From Bradyrhizobium algeriense (GTDB taxonomy: Bacteria; Pseudomonadota; Alphaproteobacteria; Rhizobiales; Xanthobacteraceae), in the NCBI RefSeq assembly GCF_003062295.1, contig NZ_PYCN01000027.1, forward strand, positions 28,821 through 92,820: a stretch of 64,000 bases of DNA, read 5' to 3'. The first letter of the stretch is position 1. Each line of letters starts with the position of its first letter. Below the pieces are notes generated by a model, which saw only the letters and a program-made list of their open reading frames with translations, did no database searches and was not told the DNA's origin. This document shows, piece by piece, positions 1 to 9,888 of the stretch. Position numbers and translations under genes: made by a program.

Positions 1-541
1 GCACGAATTCTCCGGCGGCATGCGCCAGCGTGTCGTGATCGCGCTGGCGATCTGCGCCGAACCCGAATTGATCATCGCCGACGAGCCGACTACCGCGCTC
101 GACGTTTCCGTGCAGGCGCAGATCATTTCGCTGATCAAACGCCTCGGGCGCGATCACGGCACGGCGGTGATGCTGGTTACCCACGACATGGGCGTGATCG
201 CCGAGACCTCCGACCGCGTCGCGGTGATGTATTCCGGACGTATCGCCGAGATCGGCCCGGTGCAGGACGTGGTGCAGAACCCGCTGCATCCCTACGCGAA
301 GGGATTGATGGGCGCGATCCCCACGCTGGCCGGCGAGGACAAGCGACTGGTGCAAATTCCCGGCTCGATGCCGCGGCTGTCGGCGATCCCGCCGGGCTGC
401 TCGTTCAATCCGCGCTGCGCCTTTGCGTTCGACCGTTGCCGCGTCGAACGGCCGGAACCGCTCAAGCACGGCTCGCATGCGGTGGCCTGCCATCTCTTCG
501 ATACCGCGCCAGGCGAAACCGCGAAGGAGACCGCGGCATGA
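1..541 (+). CDS. Oligopeptide/dipeptide ABC transporter ATPase (DppD-type), 5' truncated
   Basis: The gene is cut by the left edge of the window; the reading frame is open from base 2 and the first residues (HEFSGGMRQR) are already the ABC signature. Walker B (LIIADEPTTALD) and the H-loop (THDMG) follow. The C-terminal extension with PPGCSFNPRC and a further Cys is the domain typical of Opp/Dpp ATPases. It powers import of peptides or similar solutes from the cytoplasmic face of the membrane. Its stop overlaps the next gene's start (ATGA), so the two are translationally coupled and probably form a heterodimeric motor. The matching permeases and binding protein are presumably to the left, because a second, complete system lies downstream. 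Confidence 0.9.
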   Translation, partial: HEFSGGMRQRVVIALAICAEPELIIADEPTTALDVSVQAQIISLIKRLGRDHGTAVMLVTHDMGVIAETSDRVAVMYSGRIAEIGPVQDVVQNPLHPYAKGLMGAIPTLAGEDKRLVQIPGSMPRLSAIPPGCSFNPRCAFAFDRCRVERPEPLKHGSHAVACHLFDTAPGETAKETAA

Positions 542-1536
542 CGGCCTCCTTTGTCGATGTGAGAAATCTGCGCCGCGTGTTCGACGTCTCGAAACCGTGG
601 CTCAACCGTGTCCTCGAGGGCGGCCATCTGGAATTTTTGAAGGCCGTCGACGGCGTGACCTTCGATATCAAAAAGGGCGAAACTTTTGCGCTCGTCGGCG
701 AGTCCGGCTCGGGCAAGACCACTGTGGCGCGGATGGTGGTGGGATTGCTGCCGCCGAGTTCGGGCGAGGTCGTGATCGACGGCGTGTCGATGACGAATGC
801 GAGGCAGGCACAGGCGCGGCAGCGGCTCCGCCGCCGCATCCAGATGATTTTTCAGGACCCCTATGCGAGCCTCAATCCGCGTTTTCGTGTCGATGCTATC
901 GTCTCCGAACCGATCCGCGCCTTCGACCTGATCCAGGGCGAGCGCGATATCCGAACGCGCGTCGGTGAATTGTTGAGCGTCGTCGGCCTGCATCCCGACG
1001 ACGGGTTAAAATATCCGCACGAATTCTCCGGCGGCCAGCGCCAGCGCATCGCGATCGCGCGCGCACTGGCGTCGGAGGCAGAATTCATCGTCTGCGACGA
1101 GCCGACCTCGGCGCTGGATGTTTCCGTTCAGGCGCAGATCCTCAACCTGATGCGCGACCTGCAGGACAAGTTCGGCCTGACCTATCTCTTCATCAGCCAC
1201 AACCTCGCCGTGGTCCGCCATATGGCGACCCGGATCGGCGTGATGTATCTCGGCCGTATCGTCGAGATTGCGGAAGGGCGCGAGCTGTTCGCCAATCCCA
1301 AAATGCCTTACACCAAGATGCTGCTGGGGGCGGTTCCGGATCTCGCGATGTCCGGCCGCCAGCGGATCCCGGTCAAGGGCGAAATCCCCAATCCGATCGA
1401 TCCGCCGCCCGGCTGCGCCTTCAACCCGCGCTGCCCGCTGGCGTTCGATCTCTGCCGGAAGGAAGCGCCGGCCCTGATCGACGGCGTCGCCTGCCATGCC
1501 GTCAACCATCCGGTTGAGACCACGGCCTTGGTATGA
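538..1536 (+). CDS. Oligopeptide/dipeptide ABC transporter ATPase (DppF-type)
   Basis: A complete 332-residue ABC ATPase, partner of the preceding truncated one. Walker A is GESGSGKTT (about residues 54-62), the Q-loop lies in FQDPYASLNP, the signature is SGGQRQRI, Walker B is CDEPTSALD and the H-loop is SHNLAVV. The C-terminal oligopeptide-transporter extension carries GCAFNPRCPLAFDLC. The start at 538 overlaps the upstream stop as ATGA. The frame is open further upstream to an ATG at 436, but that stretch lies inside the previous gene and resembles no ABC N-terminus, so 538 is preferred. Long spacing between residues 17 and 35 is common in DppF proteins. Confidence 0.92.
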   Translation: MTASFVDVRNLRRVFDVSKPWLNRVLEGGHLEFLKAVDGVTFDIKKGETFALVGESGSGKTTVARMVVGLLPPSSGEVVIDGVSMTNARQAQARQRLRRRIQMIFQDPYASLNPRFRVDAIVSEPIRAFDLIQGERDIRTRVGELLSVVGLHPDDGLKYPHEFSGGQRQRIAIARALASEAEFIVCDEPTSALDVSVQAQILNLMRDLQDKFGLTYLFISHNLAVVRHMATRIGVMYLGRIVEIAEGRELFANPKMPYTKMLLGAVPDLAMSGRQRIPVKGEIPNPIDPPPGCAFNPRCPLAFDLCRKEAPALIDGVACHAVNHPVETTALV

Positions 1537-1639
1537 TCACCGGGATGGGTGCAATGCGTGGCATCCCAGCGGTTGGCATCCAGCCTTGCCTGTGGTCAAG
1601 TGCGCCCGCATCAAGATACCAGCACCGCATCGGACTCCC

Positions 1640-3445
1640 ATGAGCAACATCAATCCCGATCCGTTCACCACAAGGCCGGAAATCGAAGGCACCTTTGGCG
1701 TGGTCACCTCGACGCACTGGATCGCCACCGCCGTCGGCATGGGTATCCTGGAAAAAGGCGGCAACGCCTTCGACGCCGGTGTCGCCACCGCCTTCACGCT
1801 GCAGGTGGTGGAGCCGCATCTGAACGGTCCGGGCGGCGACGTGCCCATCATTGTGCATGACACCAAGCGCGGCCGTACCGAGGTGATCTGCGGCCAAGGC
1901 CCCGCACCTGCCAAGGCCACCATCGCGCATTACAAGAGCGAAGGCCTGGAAATGGTGCCCGGCACCGGGCTTCTCGCCGCCTGCGTGCCCGGCACGTTCG
2001 AATCCTGGATGCTGCTGCTTCGCGACTACGGCACGATGCGGCTGCGCGACGTGCTGGAGCCTGCGATCGCCTATGCGCGCGACGGCTATCCGCTGGTCGA
2101 GCGCGCATCCGCGACTATCCAGATCGTCGAGAAATTGTTTCGCAATCACTGGACGACGTCGGCCGCGGTCTATCTGCCGAATAATGAAGTGCCGCGGCCC
2201 GGCACGCTATTCACCAACAAAAAACTCTCGGAAACCTACGCCCGCATTCTGAAAGAGGCCGAAAGCGCCGGCTCCGATCGCGTCGCGCAGATCGAACGCG
2301 CGCGCAAATCCTGGTCGCACGGCTTCGTGGCGGAAGCGATCGACAAGTTCTGCCGCACCCAGGAAGTGATGGATGTCAGCGGCTCGCCACATCGCGGCGT
2401 GCTTTCGGCCGACGACATGGCGCGCTGGCAGCCGACGGTCGAGGCGCCGCTGACCTACGACTACGGCCGCTACACCGTCTGCAAGCCCGGCGTCTGGAGC
2501 CAGGGCCCTGTGATGCTGCAGCAGCTGGCGCTGCTGAAGGGCTTTGAGCTCGACGGGCTCGATCCCGCCGGCCCCGAATTCATCCATCTGCAGATCGAAT
2601 GCGCGAAACTCGCGTTCGCCGACCGCGAGAAGTTTTATGGCGACCCGAAATTCACCGAAATTCCGATCGCGACCTTGCTGTCGGACGCCTACAACGACGA
2701 ACGCCGCAAGCTGATCTCAAGGGACAAGGCCTCGCTCGATTTCATCCCGGGCTCGGTCGAAGGTTTCGGCTCGGTCGTAAAGCTGCGCCGAGCCGAAGGC
2801 CATCGCGAGGCGGTCGGCGCCATGGGCGCGGGCGAGCCGACCGTCGGCCGCTTCGGCGAGGTGCGCGGCGATACCGTGCATTTCGACATCATCGATCAGG
2901 CCGGCAACATGGTTTCGGCGACCCCGTCCGGCGGCTGGCTGCAATCCTCGCCGGTCATTCCGGAACTTGGCTTCTGCCTCGGCAGCCGCGCTCAGATGTT
3001 CTGGCTGGAGGAAGATCACCCGGCCGCACTCGCGCCCGGCAAGCGCCCACGGACCACGCTCTCGCCGACCATGTGCTATCGCGACGGCGAGCCGTACATG
3101 GCCTGGGGATCGCCGGGCGGCGACCAGCAGGATCAATGGACCACGCAGTTCTTCCTGCGGCATGTGCACGCCAAACTGAATCTGCAGGAAGCGATCGACG
3201 CGCCGGCTTGGCACTCCGAACATTTCCCGATCTCGTTCTGGCCACGCACCGCGCGCCCCGGCGTGCTGGTGGTCGAGAACCGCGTGCCGAAGGCGACCGT
3301 CGATACCCTGAAGGGCCGCGGCCACGTCGTCGAGATTGGCCCCGACTGGTCGGAAGGCCGCCTGACTGCAGCCTCAAAAGTTGGCCGCCGCCGCCGCGCC
3401 GCCGCCAATCCCAGGGGCATGCAGGGCTACGCGGCCGGACGATAG
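1640..3445 (+). CDS. Gamma-glutamyltransferase family protein
   Basis: A 601-residue gamma-glutamyltranspeptidase-like enzyme, which cleaves or transfers gamma-glutamyl groups (glutathione and related amides). Family members self-cleave before a Thr that becomes the N-terminal nucleophile. Here that Thr is residue 412 in GDTVHFDIID, followed by the GNMVSATPSGGW loop. The C-terminal part has the usual RPRTTLSPTM and WGSPGGD motifs. The start at 1640 is preferred over an in-frame ATG at 1496 that lies within the upstream ATPase gene. No signal peptide is visible after MSNINPD, unlike the periplasmic E. coli enzyme, so it probably acts in the cytoplasm on imported substrate. It lies between two sets of peptide-type ABC ATPases and just before the DUF1028 gene. 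Confidence 0.9.
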   Translation: MSNINPDPFTTRPEIEGTFGVVTSTHWIATAVGMGILEKGGNAFDAGVATAFTLQVVEPHLNGPGGDVPIIVHDTKRGRTEVICGQGPAPAKATIAHYKSEGLEMVPGTGLLAACVPGTFESWMLLLRDYGTMRLRDVLEPAIAYARDGYPLVERASATIQIVEKLFRNHWTTSAAVYLPNNEVPRPGTLFTNKKLSETYARILKEAESAGSDRVAQIERARKSWSHGFVAEAIDKFCRTQEVMDVSGSPHRGVLSADDMARWQPTVEAPLTYDYGRYTVCKPGVWSQGPVMLQQLALLKGFELDGLDPAGPEFIHLQIECAKLAFADREKFYGDPKFTEIPIATLLSDAYNDERRKLISRDKASLDFIPGSVEGFGSVVKLRRAEGHREAVGAMGAGEPTVGRFGEVRGDTVHFDIIDQAGNMVSATPSGGWLQSSPVIPELGFCLGSRAQMFWLEEDHPAALAPGKRPRTTLSPTMCYRDGEPYMAWGSPGGDQQDQWTTQFFLRHVHAKLNLQEAIDAPAWHSEHFPISFWPRTARPGVLVVENRVPKATVDTLKGRGHVVEIGPDWSEGRLTAASKVGRRRRAAANPRGMQGYAAGR

Positions 3446-3461
3446 TTAGAGAAGAGACAAG

Positions 3462-4168
3462 ATGACCTGGTCGATCATCGCCCGCGATTCGCTCACCGGC
3501 CAAATCGGTATTGCCGTTGCGACCAGATTTTTCGCGGTGGGCGCGCGTGTGCCGCATATCGCTCCCGGCATCGGCGGCGTCGCCACGCAGGCGCTGGTCA
3601 ATCCCTATTACGGCATCGACGGCGTAAAGCTGCTGCGCGAAGGGCGCGAGCCCCGCGAGGTGGTGGACACGCTGATTGCCGCCGACGACGGCCGCGAGGC
3701 CCGGCAGCTTCATGTCGTGGATATCATGGGCCGGATCGCCGCGCATACGGGCAGCGAATGCGTCGACTGGTGCGGTCATATTCAGGGTGACGGCTTTTCG
3801 CTTGCCGGCAACATGCTGGCTGGCGCCGCCGTGCTCGACGATACCGCGCAGGCCTTTATCGCCAATGCCAGCCTGCCCTTTGCGCAGCGGCTGATCGTGG
3901 CCATGAAGGCCGGCGAAGCCGCCGGGGGCGACAAGCGCGGCAAGCAATCGGCCGCGCTGGTGATCCAGGGCGAGGAGGAATGGTCCGATCTCGACCTGCG
4001 CGTCGACGACCATACCGATCCGCTTGCCGAACTCGAGCGGTTGGAACAGGTCAGCCGCGAGCGCTGGGTGCATTTTCGTCAATTCATGCCGACGCGGAGA
4101 AATCCTGCCGGGATCACCGACCGCGCCGTGATAGACGCCACCATCGAAGCGGCGTTGGAGGGCAAGGC

Positions 4169-4172
<4 letters not shown>
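3462..4172 (+). CDS. DUF1028 family protein (putative Ntn-type hydrolase)
   Basis: A 236-residue protein starting MTWSIIARD, the family hallmark of DUF1028. The following GQIGIAVATRFFAVG, VPHIAPGIGGVATQA and NPYYG segments fit the same family. Members are regarded as probable N-terminal-nucleophile hydrolases; Thr2 would be the nucleophile after Met removal, although the reaction is not established. The gene follows the gamma-glutamyltransferase by 16 bases and overlaps the next ATPase gene by ATGA, so it is in the same operon. Its place between a gamma-glutamyl hydrolase and a peptide-type importer suggests a second amide or peptide-bond hydrolysis on the same imported compound. That role is inferred only from context. 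Confidence 0.85.
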
Positions 4173-5154
<982 letters not shown>

Positions 5155-5158
<4 letters not shown>

Positions 5159-6264
5159 CCGCCCTGCTCGAAGTAGAAGGCCTGGTGAAGCATTTCGTTG
5201 CCGCGCGTTCGGTGTTTGGCCGGCCCACCGCCCATGTCAGAGCAGTCGACGGCGTCAGCTTCACCGTCGAGGCCGGCAAGACGCTGGCGCTGGTCGGCGA
5301 ATCCGGCTGCGGGAAGTCTACGGTGAGCCGGCTGGTGTTGCGGCTGATCGAACCCGACGCCGGTCGGGTCCGTTTCGAGGGCAGCGATCTCCTGGCACTG
5401 GACGCCGATGAACTGCGCAACTTCCGCCGCGACGCGCAGATCATTTTCCAGGACCCCTACGCCTCGCTCAATCCGCGCATGACGGTCAGCCAGATCCTGA
5501 CCGAGCCGCTGGTGCTGCACGATCTGGTGCCGGCCCCGCGCCGCCGCGAACGGGTTGGAGAATTGCTGCGCCTGGTCGGGCTGGAGCCGCGTTTTGCGCG
5601 GCGTTATCCGCACGAGTTTTCCGGCGGCCAGCGCCAGCGCATTGCGATTGCACGCGCGCTGGCGGTGGAGCCGAAACTGATCATCTGCGACGAGCCGGTA
5701 TCCGCGCTCGACGTCTCGATCCGCTCGCAGATCCTCAATCTCTTGCGCGACCTGCAGGACCGGCTCGGCCTCGCCTACATCTTCGTCAGCCATGACCTTG
5801 CCGTGGTGAAGCACATCGCCGACCGGGTCGCGGTGATGAATCTCGGCGTGATCGTCGAGACCGCGGATGCGCAGGCGCTGTTCGCAGCTCCCCGGCACCC
5901 CTACAGCCGGGCCCTTCTGTCGGCGATTCCGGTGCCCAAACCGCGGGCAAAGCGCAGCCGAATTGTGCTGCAAGGAGAGATGCCGAGTGCCCTCGACCCA
6001 CCGGCCGGCTGCCGCTTTCACACGCGCTGTCCTTACACGATCGACCGGTGCCGAATTGAAGTGCCGCAACTGCTCGCGGATGATGCAGGACACGCCACAG
6101 CCTGCCACCGCACGGCGGAATTGCCGCCACCGGAGACGGTCATGGCGATGGACAGCGGCTTTTCTCCCGCCCTGGAAAAATTGGTGGCCGCCTTCAGCAA
6201 AGGCACGGAAGCTGCAAGGCCCGGCGGGGTTGATATGGTCGGGACCACAACAACAGTGAGTTAA
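5155..6264 (+). CDS. Oligopeptide/dipeptide ABC transporter ATPase (DppF-type), second set
   Basis: A 369-residue ABC ATPase with Walker A GESGCGKST (about 48-56), FQDPYASLNP, signature SGGQRQRI, Walker B ICDEPVSALDV and H-loop SHDLAVV. The C-terminal domain has PAGCRFHTRCPYTIDRC. After the usual end of the family (near ATACHRTAEL) there is an extra tail of roughly 45 residues without recognisable features, so it is longer than the first-set partner (332 residues). It overlaps the upstream ATPase stop by ATGA. Its own TAA shares a base with the start of the binding-protein gene (TAATG), which indicates tight translational coupling. Confidence 0.92.
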
Positions 6265-7796
6265 TGGAAATGGCGTCGTCGGTGATTAAATTCTCGCGTT
6301 TGGCATTTGCCGCAGCCGCGTTGCTGGTGTCGTCGGAGGCGGTCGTGCATGCCCAGAGCACGCTGCGCATCGGCATTGCCCAGGATCCGGACGTCCTGGA
6401 CCCGTCAATCAGCCGCACCTATGTCGGCCGCATCGTGTTCGCGGCATTTTGCGACAAGCTGTTCGATATCGATGAAAAGCTCAATATCGTGCCGCAACTG
6501 GCGCTGTCACACGAGACTTCCGCCGACGGCAAGGAAATGACGATCAAGCTGCGGCCCGGCGTCAAATTCCATGATGGTGAGCCCTTCAATGCCGAAGCCG
6601 CCAAGTTTTCGATCGAACGTCACCTGACGCTGCCGACCTCATTCCGGAAACCGGAACTGGCGACCGTCGACCATGTCGATGTCGTCGATCCCCTGACGAT
6701 CAAGCTCGTGCTGAAATCGCCGTTTGCACCGCTGATCGCACAGCTCACCGACCGTGCCGGGATGATGATGTCGCCGAAGGCCGCCAAGGAGCAAGGCGAC
6801 AAGTTTGGACAGCATCCGGTCTGCGCCGGACCCTATAAATTCGTCGAGCGCGTGCAGCAGGATCGCATGGTGTTCGAAAAGTTTGCCGACTACTGGAACA
6901 AGGACAACATCTTCATCGATCGCGTGGTGTTTCTGCCGATCGTCGATTCGACGGTGCGGCTCGCCAACCTGAAATCAGGCGGCCTTGACTTGATCGAACG
7001 CGTCCTGGCGACCGACATCAAGGCCGTTCGCGCCGACAGCAAGCTGAAATTGTCTACAGCGCCGGCGATCGGCTACATGGGTCTCACCATCAATGTGGCC
7101 AACGACAAGAACAAGGGCGCGCTCAGTCAGTCCGTCAAGGTGCGACAGGCGCTCGATCTCTCGATCGACCGCGAGGCACTCAATCAGGTCGTGTTCAACG
7201 GCGAGTTCTTCCCCGGCAATCAATGGGTCAGCCCCGATCATCCTTATTATCAAAAGGCATTTCCGGTCAAACCTCGCGACGTCACCAAGGCGAAGGCCTT
7301 GTTGAAGGAAGCTGGTGTAAGCCTCCCGGTCACTGTCGATCTCATGGTACCACTGGGCGCAGAGAACGAGGCCGTTGCGCAGGTCCTGCAATCGATGGCA
7401 TCGGAAGTGGGCATCGACCTGAAGATCCGGACCATCGAGTTCGCGACCTCGTTCAAGCAAGCCCAGGCCGGAGAATTTCAAGCCTTCCTCATCCCGTGGA
7501 GCGGACGAATCGACCCGGACGGCAACGCCTATGTATTTTTGCATAGTAAGGCGCCGCAGAACGACGGCGGCTATTCCAACCCGGAAGCCGATAAAGCGCT
7601 CGAAGACGCCCGTCTCGTGACCGACCAGGCACAGCGCATGGCGATTTACGAGAAACTGACCAAGGTCGTTCTGAACGACGAGCCGTTGCTCTATCTTTAT
7701 CATCCCAAGCTCCTGATCGCGCATACCACCAAGCTCGAGGGCTACAGGCAGATGCCGGACGGGCTCGTGCGAGTGGTTGGACTGAAACTGAAGTGA
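6264..7796 (+). CDS. ABC transporter substrate-binding protein, peptide type (SBP family 5)
   Basis: A 510-residue periplasmic binding protein of the DppA/OppA family. An N-terminal signal peptide (hydrophobic stretch FAAAALLVSSEAVVHAQ) is followed by TLRIGIAQDPDVLDP, the typical family 5 entry. KPGVKFHDG-like (LRPGVKFHDGEPF), ALDLSIDREALNQ and GNQWVSPDHP segments lie where expected. There is no lipobox Cys, so it should be soluble in the periplasm. It captures the substrate and delivers it to the two permeases encoded downstream. The gene shares one base with the upstream ATPase stop. A 145-base gap holding a palindromic repeat separates it from the first permease. Substrate is unknown; the linked gamma-glutamyltransferase points to a gamma-glutamyl compound or modified peptide. 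Confidence 0.92.
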   Translation: MEMASSVIKFSRLAFAAAALLVSSEAVVHAQSTLRIGIAQDPDVLDPSISRTYVGRIVFAAFCDKLFDIDEKLNIVPQLALSHETSADGKEMTIKLRPGVKFHDGEPFNAEAAKFSIERHLTLPTSFRKPELATVDHVDVVDPLTIKLVLKSPFAPLIAQLTDRAGMMMSPKAAKEQGDKFGQHPVCAGPYKFVERVQQDRMVFEKFADYWNKDNIFIDRVVFLPIVDSTVRLANLKSGGLDLIERVLATDIKAVRADSKLKLSTAPAIGYMGLTINVANDKNKGALSQSVKVRQALDLSIDREALNQVVFNGEFFPGNQWVSPDHPYYQKAFPVKPRDVTKAKALLKEAGVSLPVTVDLMVPLGAENEAVAQVLQSMASEVGIDLKIRTIEFATSFKQAQAGEFQAFLIPWSGRIDPDGNAYVFLHSKAPQNDGGYSNPEADKALEDARLVTDQAQRMAIYEKLTKVVLNDEPLLYLYHPKLLIAHTTKLEGYRQMPDGLVRVVGLKLK

Positions 7797-7814
7797 GGGC
7801 CGCGCTCTCCCTCT

Positions 7815-7932
7815 CGTGTCCCGGATGCATTGCCGCGCATAAGCGATGCAATGCCAGGCCGGGACCCACCGTGGGACATGGGTCCCGGTTCTGCGGCGCA
7901 ACGATGCACCGCTGCGCTGCGCCCGGGACACG
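7815..7932. repeat. Intergenic palindromic repeat within the ABC operon
   Basis: A 118-base element bounded by an exact 10-base inverted repeat, CGTGTCCCGG at 7815-7824 and CCGGGACACG at 7923-7932. Inside are further complementary blocks around GGGACCCA and TGGGTCCCGG and around GCGATGCA. This can fold into a large stem with side hairpins. It lies in the only sizeable gap of the operon, between binding-protein and permease genes, where such elements may stabilise the upstream mRNA segment. Confidence 0.75.
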
Positions 7933-7941
7933 GATGAAACC

Positions 7942-8883
7942 ATGCTGAACTTCCTCGGCCAGCGCATCCTGCAGCTGATCCCGACATTGTTCTTCGTGTC
8001 GGTCCTGATCTTCTCGCTTCAGCATCTGCTGCCCGGGGATCCCGCCCTGGTGATGGCCGGCGAGGAGCGCGATCCCGCCGTCATCCAGCAAATTCGCGAG
8101 CAATACAGACTCGATCAACCGATCCCGATCCAATATGCCTATTGGGTCAAAGGCGTATTGTCGGGCGATCTCGGTGAGTCCCTGCGCATCAAGGTGCCCG
8201 TGCTGCAGTTGATCGCGCAGAAACTGCCTGTGACGATGCAAGTCGCGTCGATGGCGATCGTGATCGCCTTCCTGATCGGCATTCCCGCAGGCATCGTCTC
8301 CGCGGTAAAGAAAGGCACGGGGTGGGACTATGGCGCCAACCTGTTCGCGCTGTGGGGCATCTCGACGCCGAACTTCTGGCTCGGCATCATGCTGATCTTC
8401 CTGTTCTCGGTTGAACTCGGCTGGCTGCCGGCGTCGGGCTACGTGCCGCTGACCGAGAACTGGCGCGCCAGCCTCGCCTCCACCATCATGCCGGCCTTCG
8501 TGCTGGGCAATGCGATTGCCGCGATCCTGATGCGACATACCCGCAGTGCCATGCTGCAGGTGCTCGAAAGCGACTACGTCCGCACCGCCCGCGCCAAGGG
8601 GCTTTCCGAGCGCTCCGTCATTCTCAAGCACGCCATGCGCAACGCGCTGACGCCGGTCATTACGCTGGGCGCGCTCGAACTGGGCACGCTGCTGTCCGGC
8701 GCGGTGCTGACCGAGCAGATTTTTTCGATTCCAGGCTTCGGCAAGCTGATCGTCGATGCCGTCTTCAATCGCGACTACGCGGTCGTGCAGGGCGTCGTGC
8801 TGACGACGGCAACAATTTACATCACGCTCAATCTTATCGCCGATATCGCCTACATCCTCGTCAATCCACGGTTGAGGGCTTAG
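7942..8883 (+). CDS. ABC transporter permease (DppB-type)
   Basis: A 313-residue inner-membrane permease of the oligopeptide class. It begins MLNFLGQRILQLIPTLFFVS, the standard DppB N-terminus with its first membrane helix. The early segment LLPGDPALVMAGEE and the EAA-type loop (YVRTARAKGLSERSVILKHA) that contacts the ATPases are both present. The frame is open upstream to 7846, but that part is made of the palindromic repeat, so 7942 is preferred. It pairs with the next permease, four bases downstream, to form the translocation channel. Confidence 0.93.
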   Translation: MLNFLGQRILQLIPTLFFVSVLIFSLQHLLPGDPALVMAGEERDPAVIQQIREQYRLDQPIPIQYAYWVKGVLSGDLGESLRIKVPVLQLIAQKLPVTMQVASMAIVIAFLIGIPAGIVSAVKKGTGWDYGANLFALWGISTPNFWLGIMLIFLFSVELGWLPASGYVPLTENWRASLASTIMPAFVLGNAIAAILMRHTRSAMLQVLESDYVRTARAKGLSERSVILKHAMRNALTPVITLGALELGTLLSGAVLTEQIFSIPGFGKLIVDAVFNRDYAVVQGVVLTTATIYITLNLIADIAYILVNPRLRA

Positions 8884-8886
8884 GCC

Positions 8887-9774
8887 ATGACCGACGCGAC
8901 AATCGGCGCGATCAAGCTGACCGCTTCCGACGAACAGGAGAGCCCGGCGCGACGCGCGCTGCGCCGGCTGTTCAAGCGCAAGGGCGCGGTGGTAGGTCTC
9001 GCCGTGATTGCGACCTTCGCCCTGCTCGCTTTGCTGGCGCCGCTGGTCGTGCCTTATGATCCGATCGCAACCAGTTGGTCGCTGGTTCGCAAGCCGCCGT
9101 CTGCCCTGCACTGGTTCGGCACTGATGAACTCGGGCGCGACATTCTCGCCCGCGTGGTCTATGGCGCGCGGGCTTCGCTGCTCGCGGGCGCGATCTCGGT
9201 CGGGATCGCGCTTTCGATCGGCGTGCCGCTCGGCCTGTTGTCGGGCTATCGCGGCGGCTTCATCGACGCCCTGATCAGCCGCATCACGGACGCGATGTTG
9301 GCCTGCCCGTTCCTGATCCTCGCGATTGCACTGGCCGCGTTTCTGGGGCCGAGCCTCGGCAATGCCATGATCGCGATCGGCATCTCGGCGACGCCGATCT
9401 TCGTGCGGCTCACGCGCGGCCAGGTGATGAGCGTCAAGGTCGAGGACTATGTCGAGGCCGCGCGCGCCATGGGTAATCCGCGGTGGCGCATCGCGCTGTT
9501 TCATATCCTTCCCAACATCATGCCGGCGCTATTGGTGCAGGCGACACTGTCGATCGCTGCGGCCATCATTGCGGAGGCCGCGCTGTCCTTCCTCGGCCTC
9601 GGCCAGCAGCCCCCGGCCCCGTCCTGGGGCAGCATGCTGAACGCCGCGCAGCGCTTTCTCACCAACGCGCCCTGGATGGCGGTCTGGCCGGGACTGGCGA
9701 TCTTCCTCGTGGTGCTCTCGTTCAACCTGGTCGGCGACGGCCTGCGCGACGCGCTGGATCCAAGGGAAAGGTAG
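8887..9774 (+). CDS. ABC transporter permease (DppC-type)
   Basis: A 295-residue permease with the N-terminal cytoplasmic segment and first helix typical of DppC (FKRKGAVVGLAVIATFALLA), then the periplasmic motif HWFGTDELGRDILAR. The EAA loop is YVEAARAMGNPRWRIALFHI, and LSFLGLGQQPPAPSWGSML near the C-terminus is highly conserved in this family. It completes the second importer. It is the last gene of the operon; a palindromic repeat follows and may mark the 3' end. Confidence 0.93.
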   Translation: MTDATIGAIKLTASDEQESPARRALRRLFKRKGAVVGLAVIATFALLALLAPLVVPYDPIATSWSLVRKPPSALHWFGTDELGRDILARVVYGARASLLAGAISVGIALSIGVPLGLLSGYRGGFIDALISRITDAMLACPFLILAIALAAFLGPSLGNAMIAIGISATPIFVRLTRGQVMSVKVEDYVEAARAMGNPRWRIALFHILPNIMPALLVQATLSIAAAIIAEAALSFLGLGQQPPAPSWGSMLNAAQRFLTNAPWMAVWPGLAIFLVVLSFNLVGDGLRDALDPRER

Positions 9775-9788
9775 GCGCCGGCAGAGCC

Positions 9789-9867
9789 GTCATTGCGAGT
9801 GCAGCGAAGCAATCCATGGCACCGCAAGGAAGGTGGATTGCTTCGTCGCTTCGCTCCTCGCAATGAC
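9789..9867. repeat. Palindromic repeat, family A (GTCATTGCGAG...CTCGCAATGAC)
   Basis: A 79-base element starting GTCATTGCGAG and ending CTCGCAATGAC, with internal complementary blocks (GAAGCAATCCA and TGGATTGCTTC). A second full copy lies at 54540-54654 and a left half-copy at 49983-49999. It sits between convergent genes, downstream of the permease. Confidence 0.85.
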
Positions 9868-9888
9868 AAGCAATTCACCTAACCGCCG

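Noticed and set aside
7489..9504. 671-codon minus-strand frame opposite the ABC permeases
   Set aside because: Antisense to well-supported permeases; translation is Arg/Gln-rich and unlike any family.
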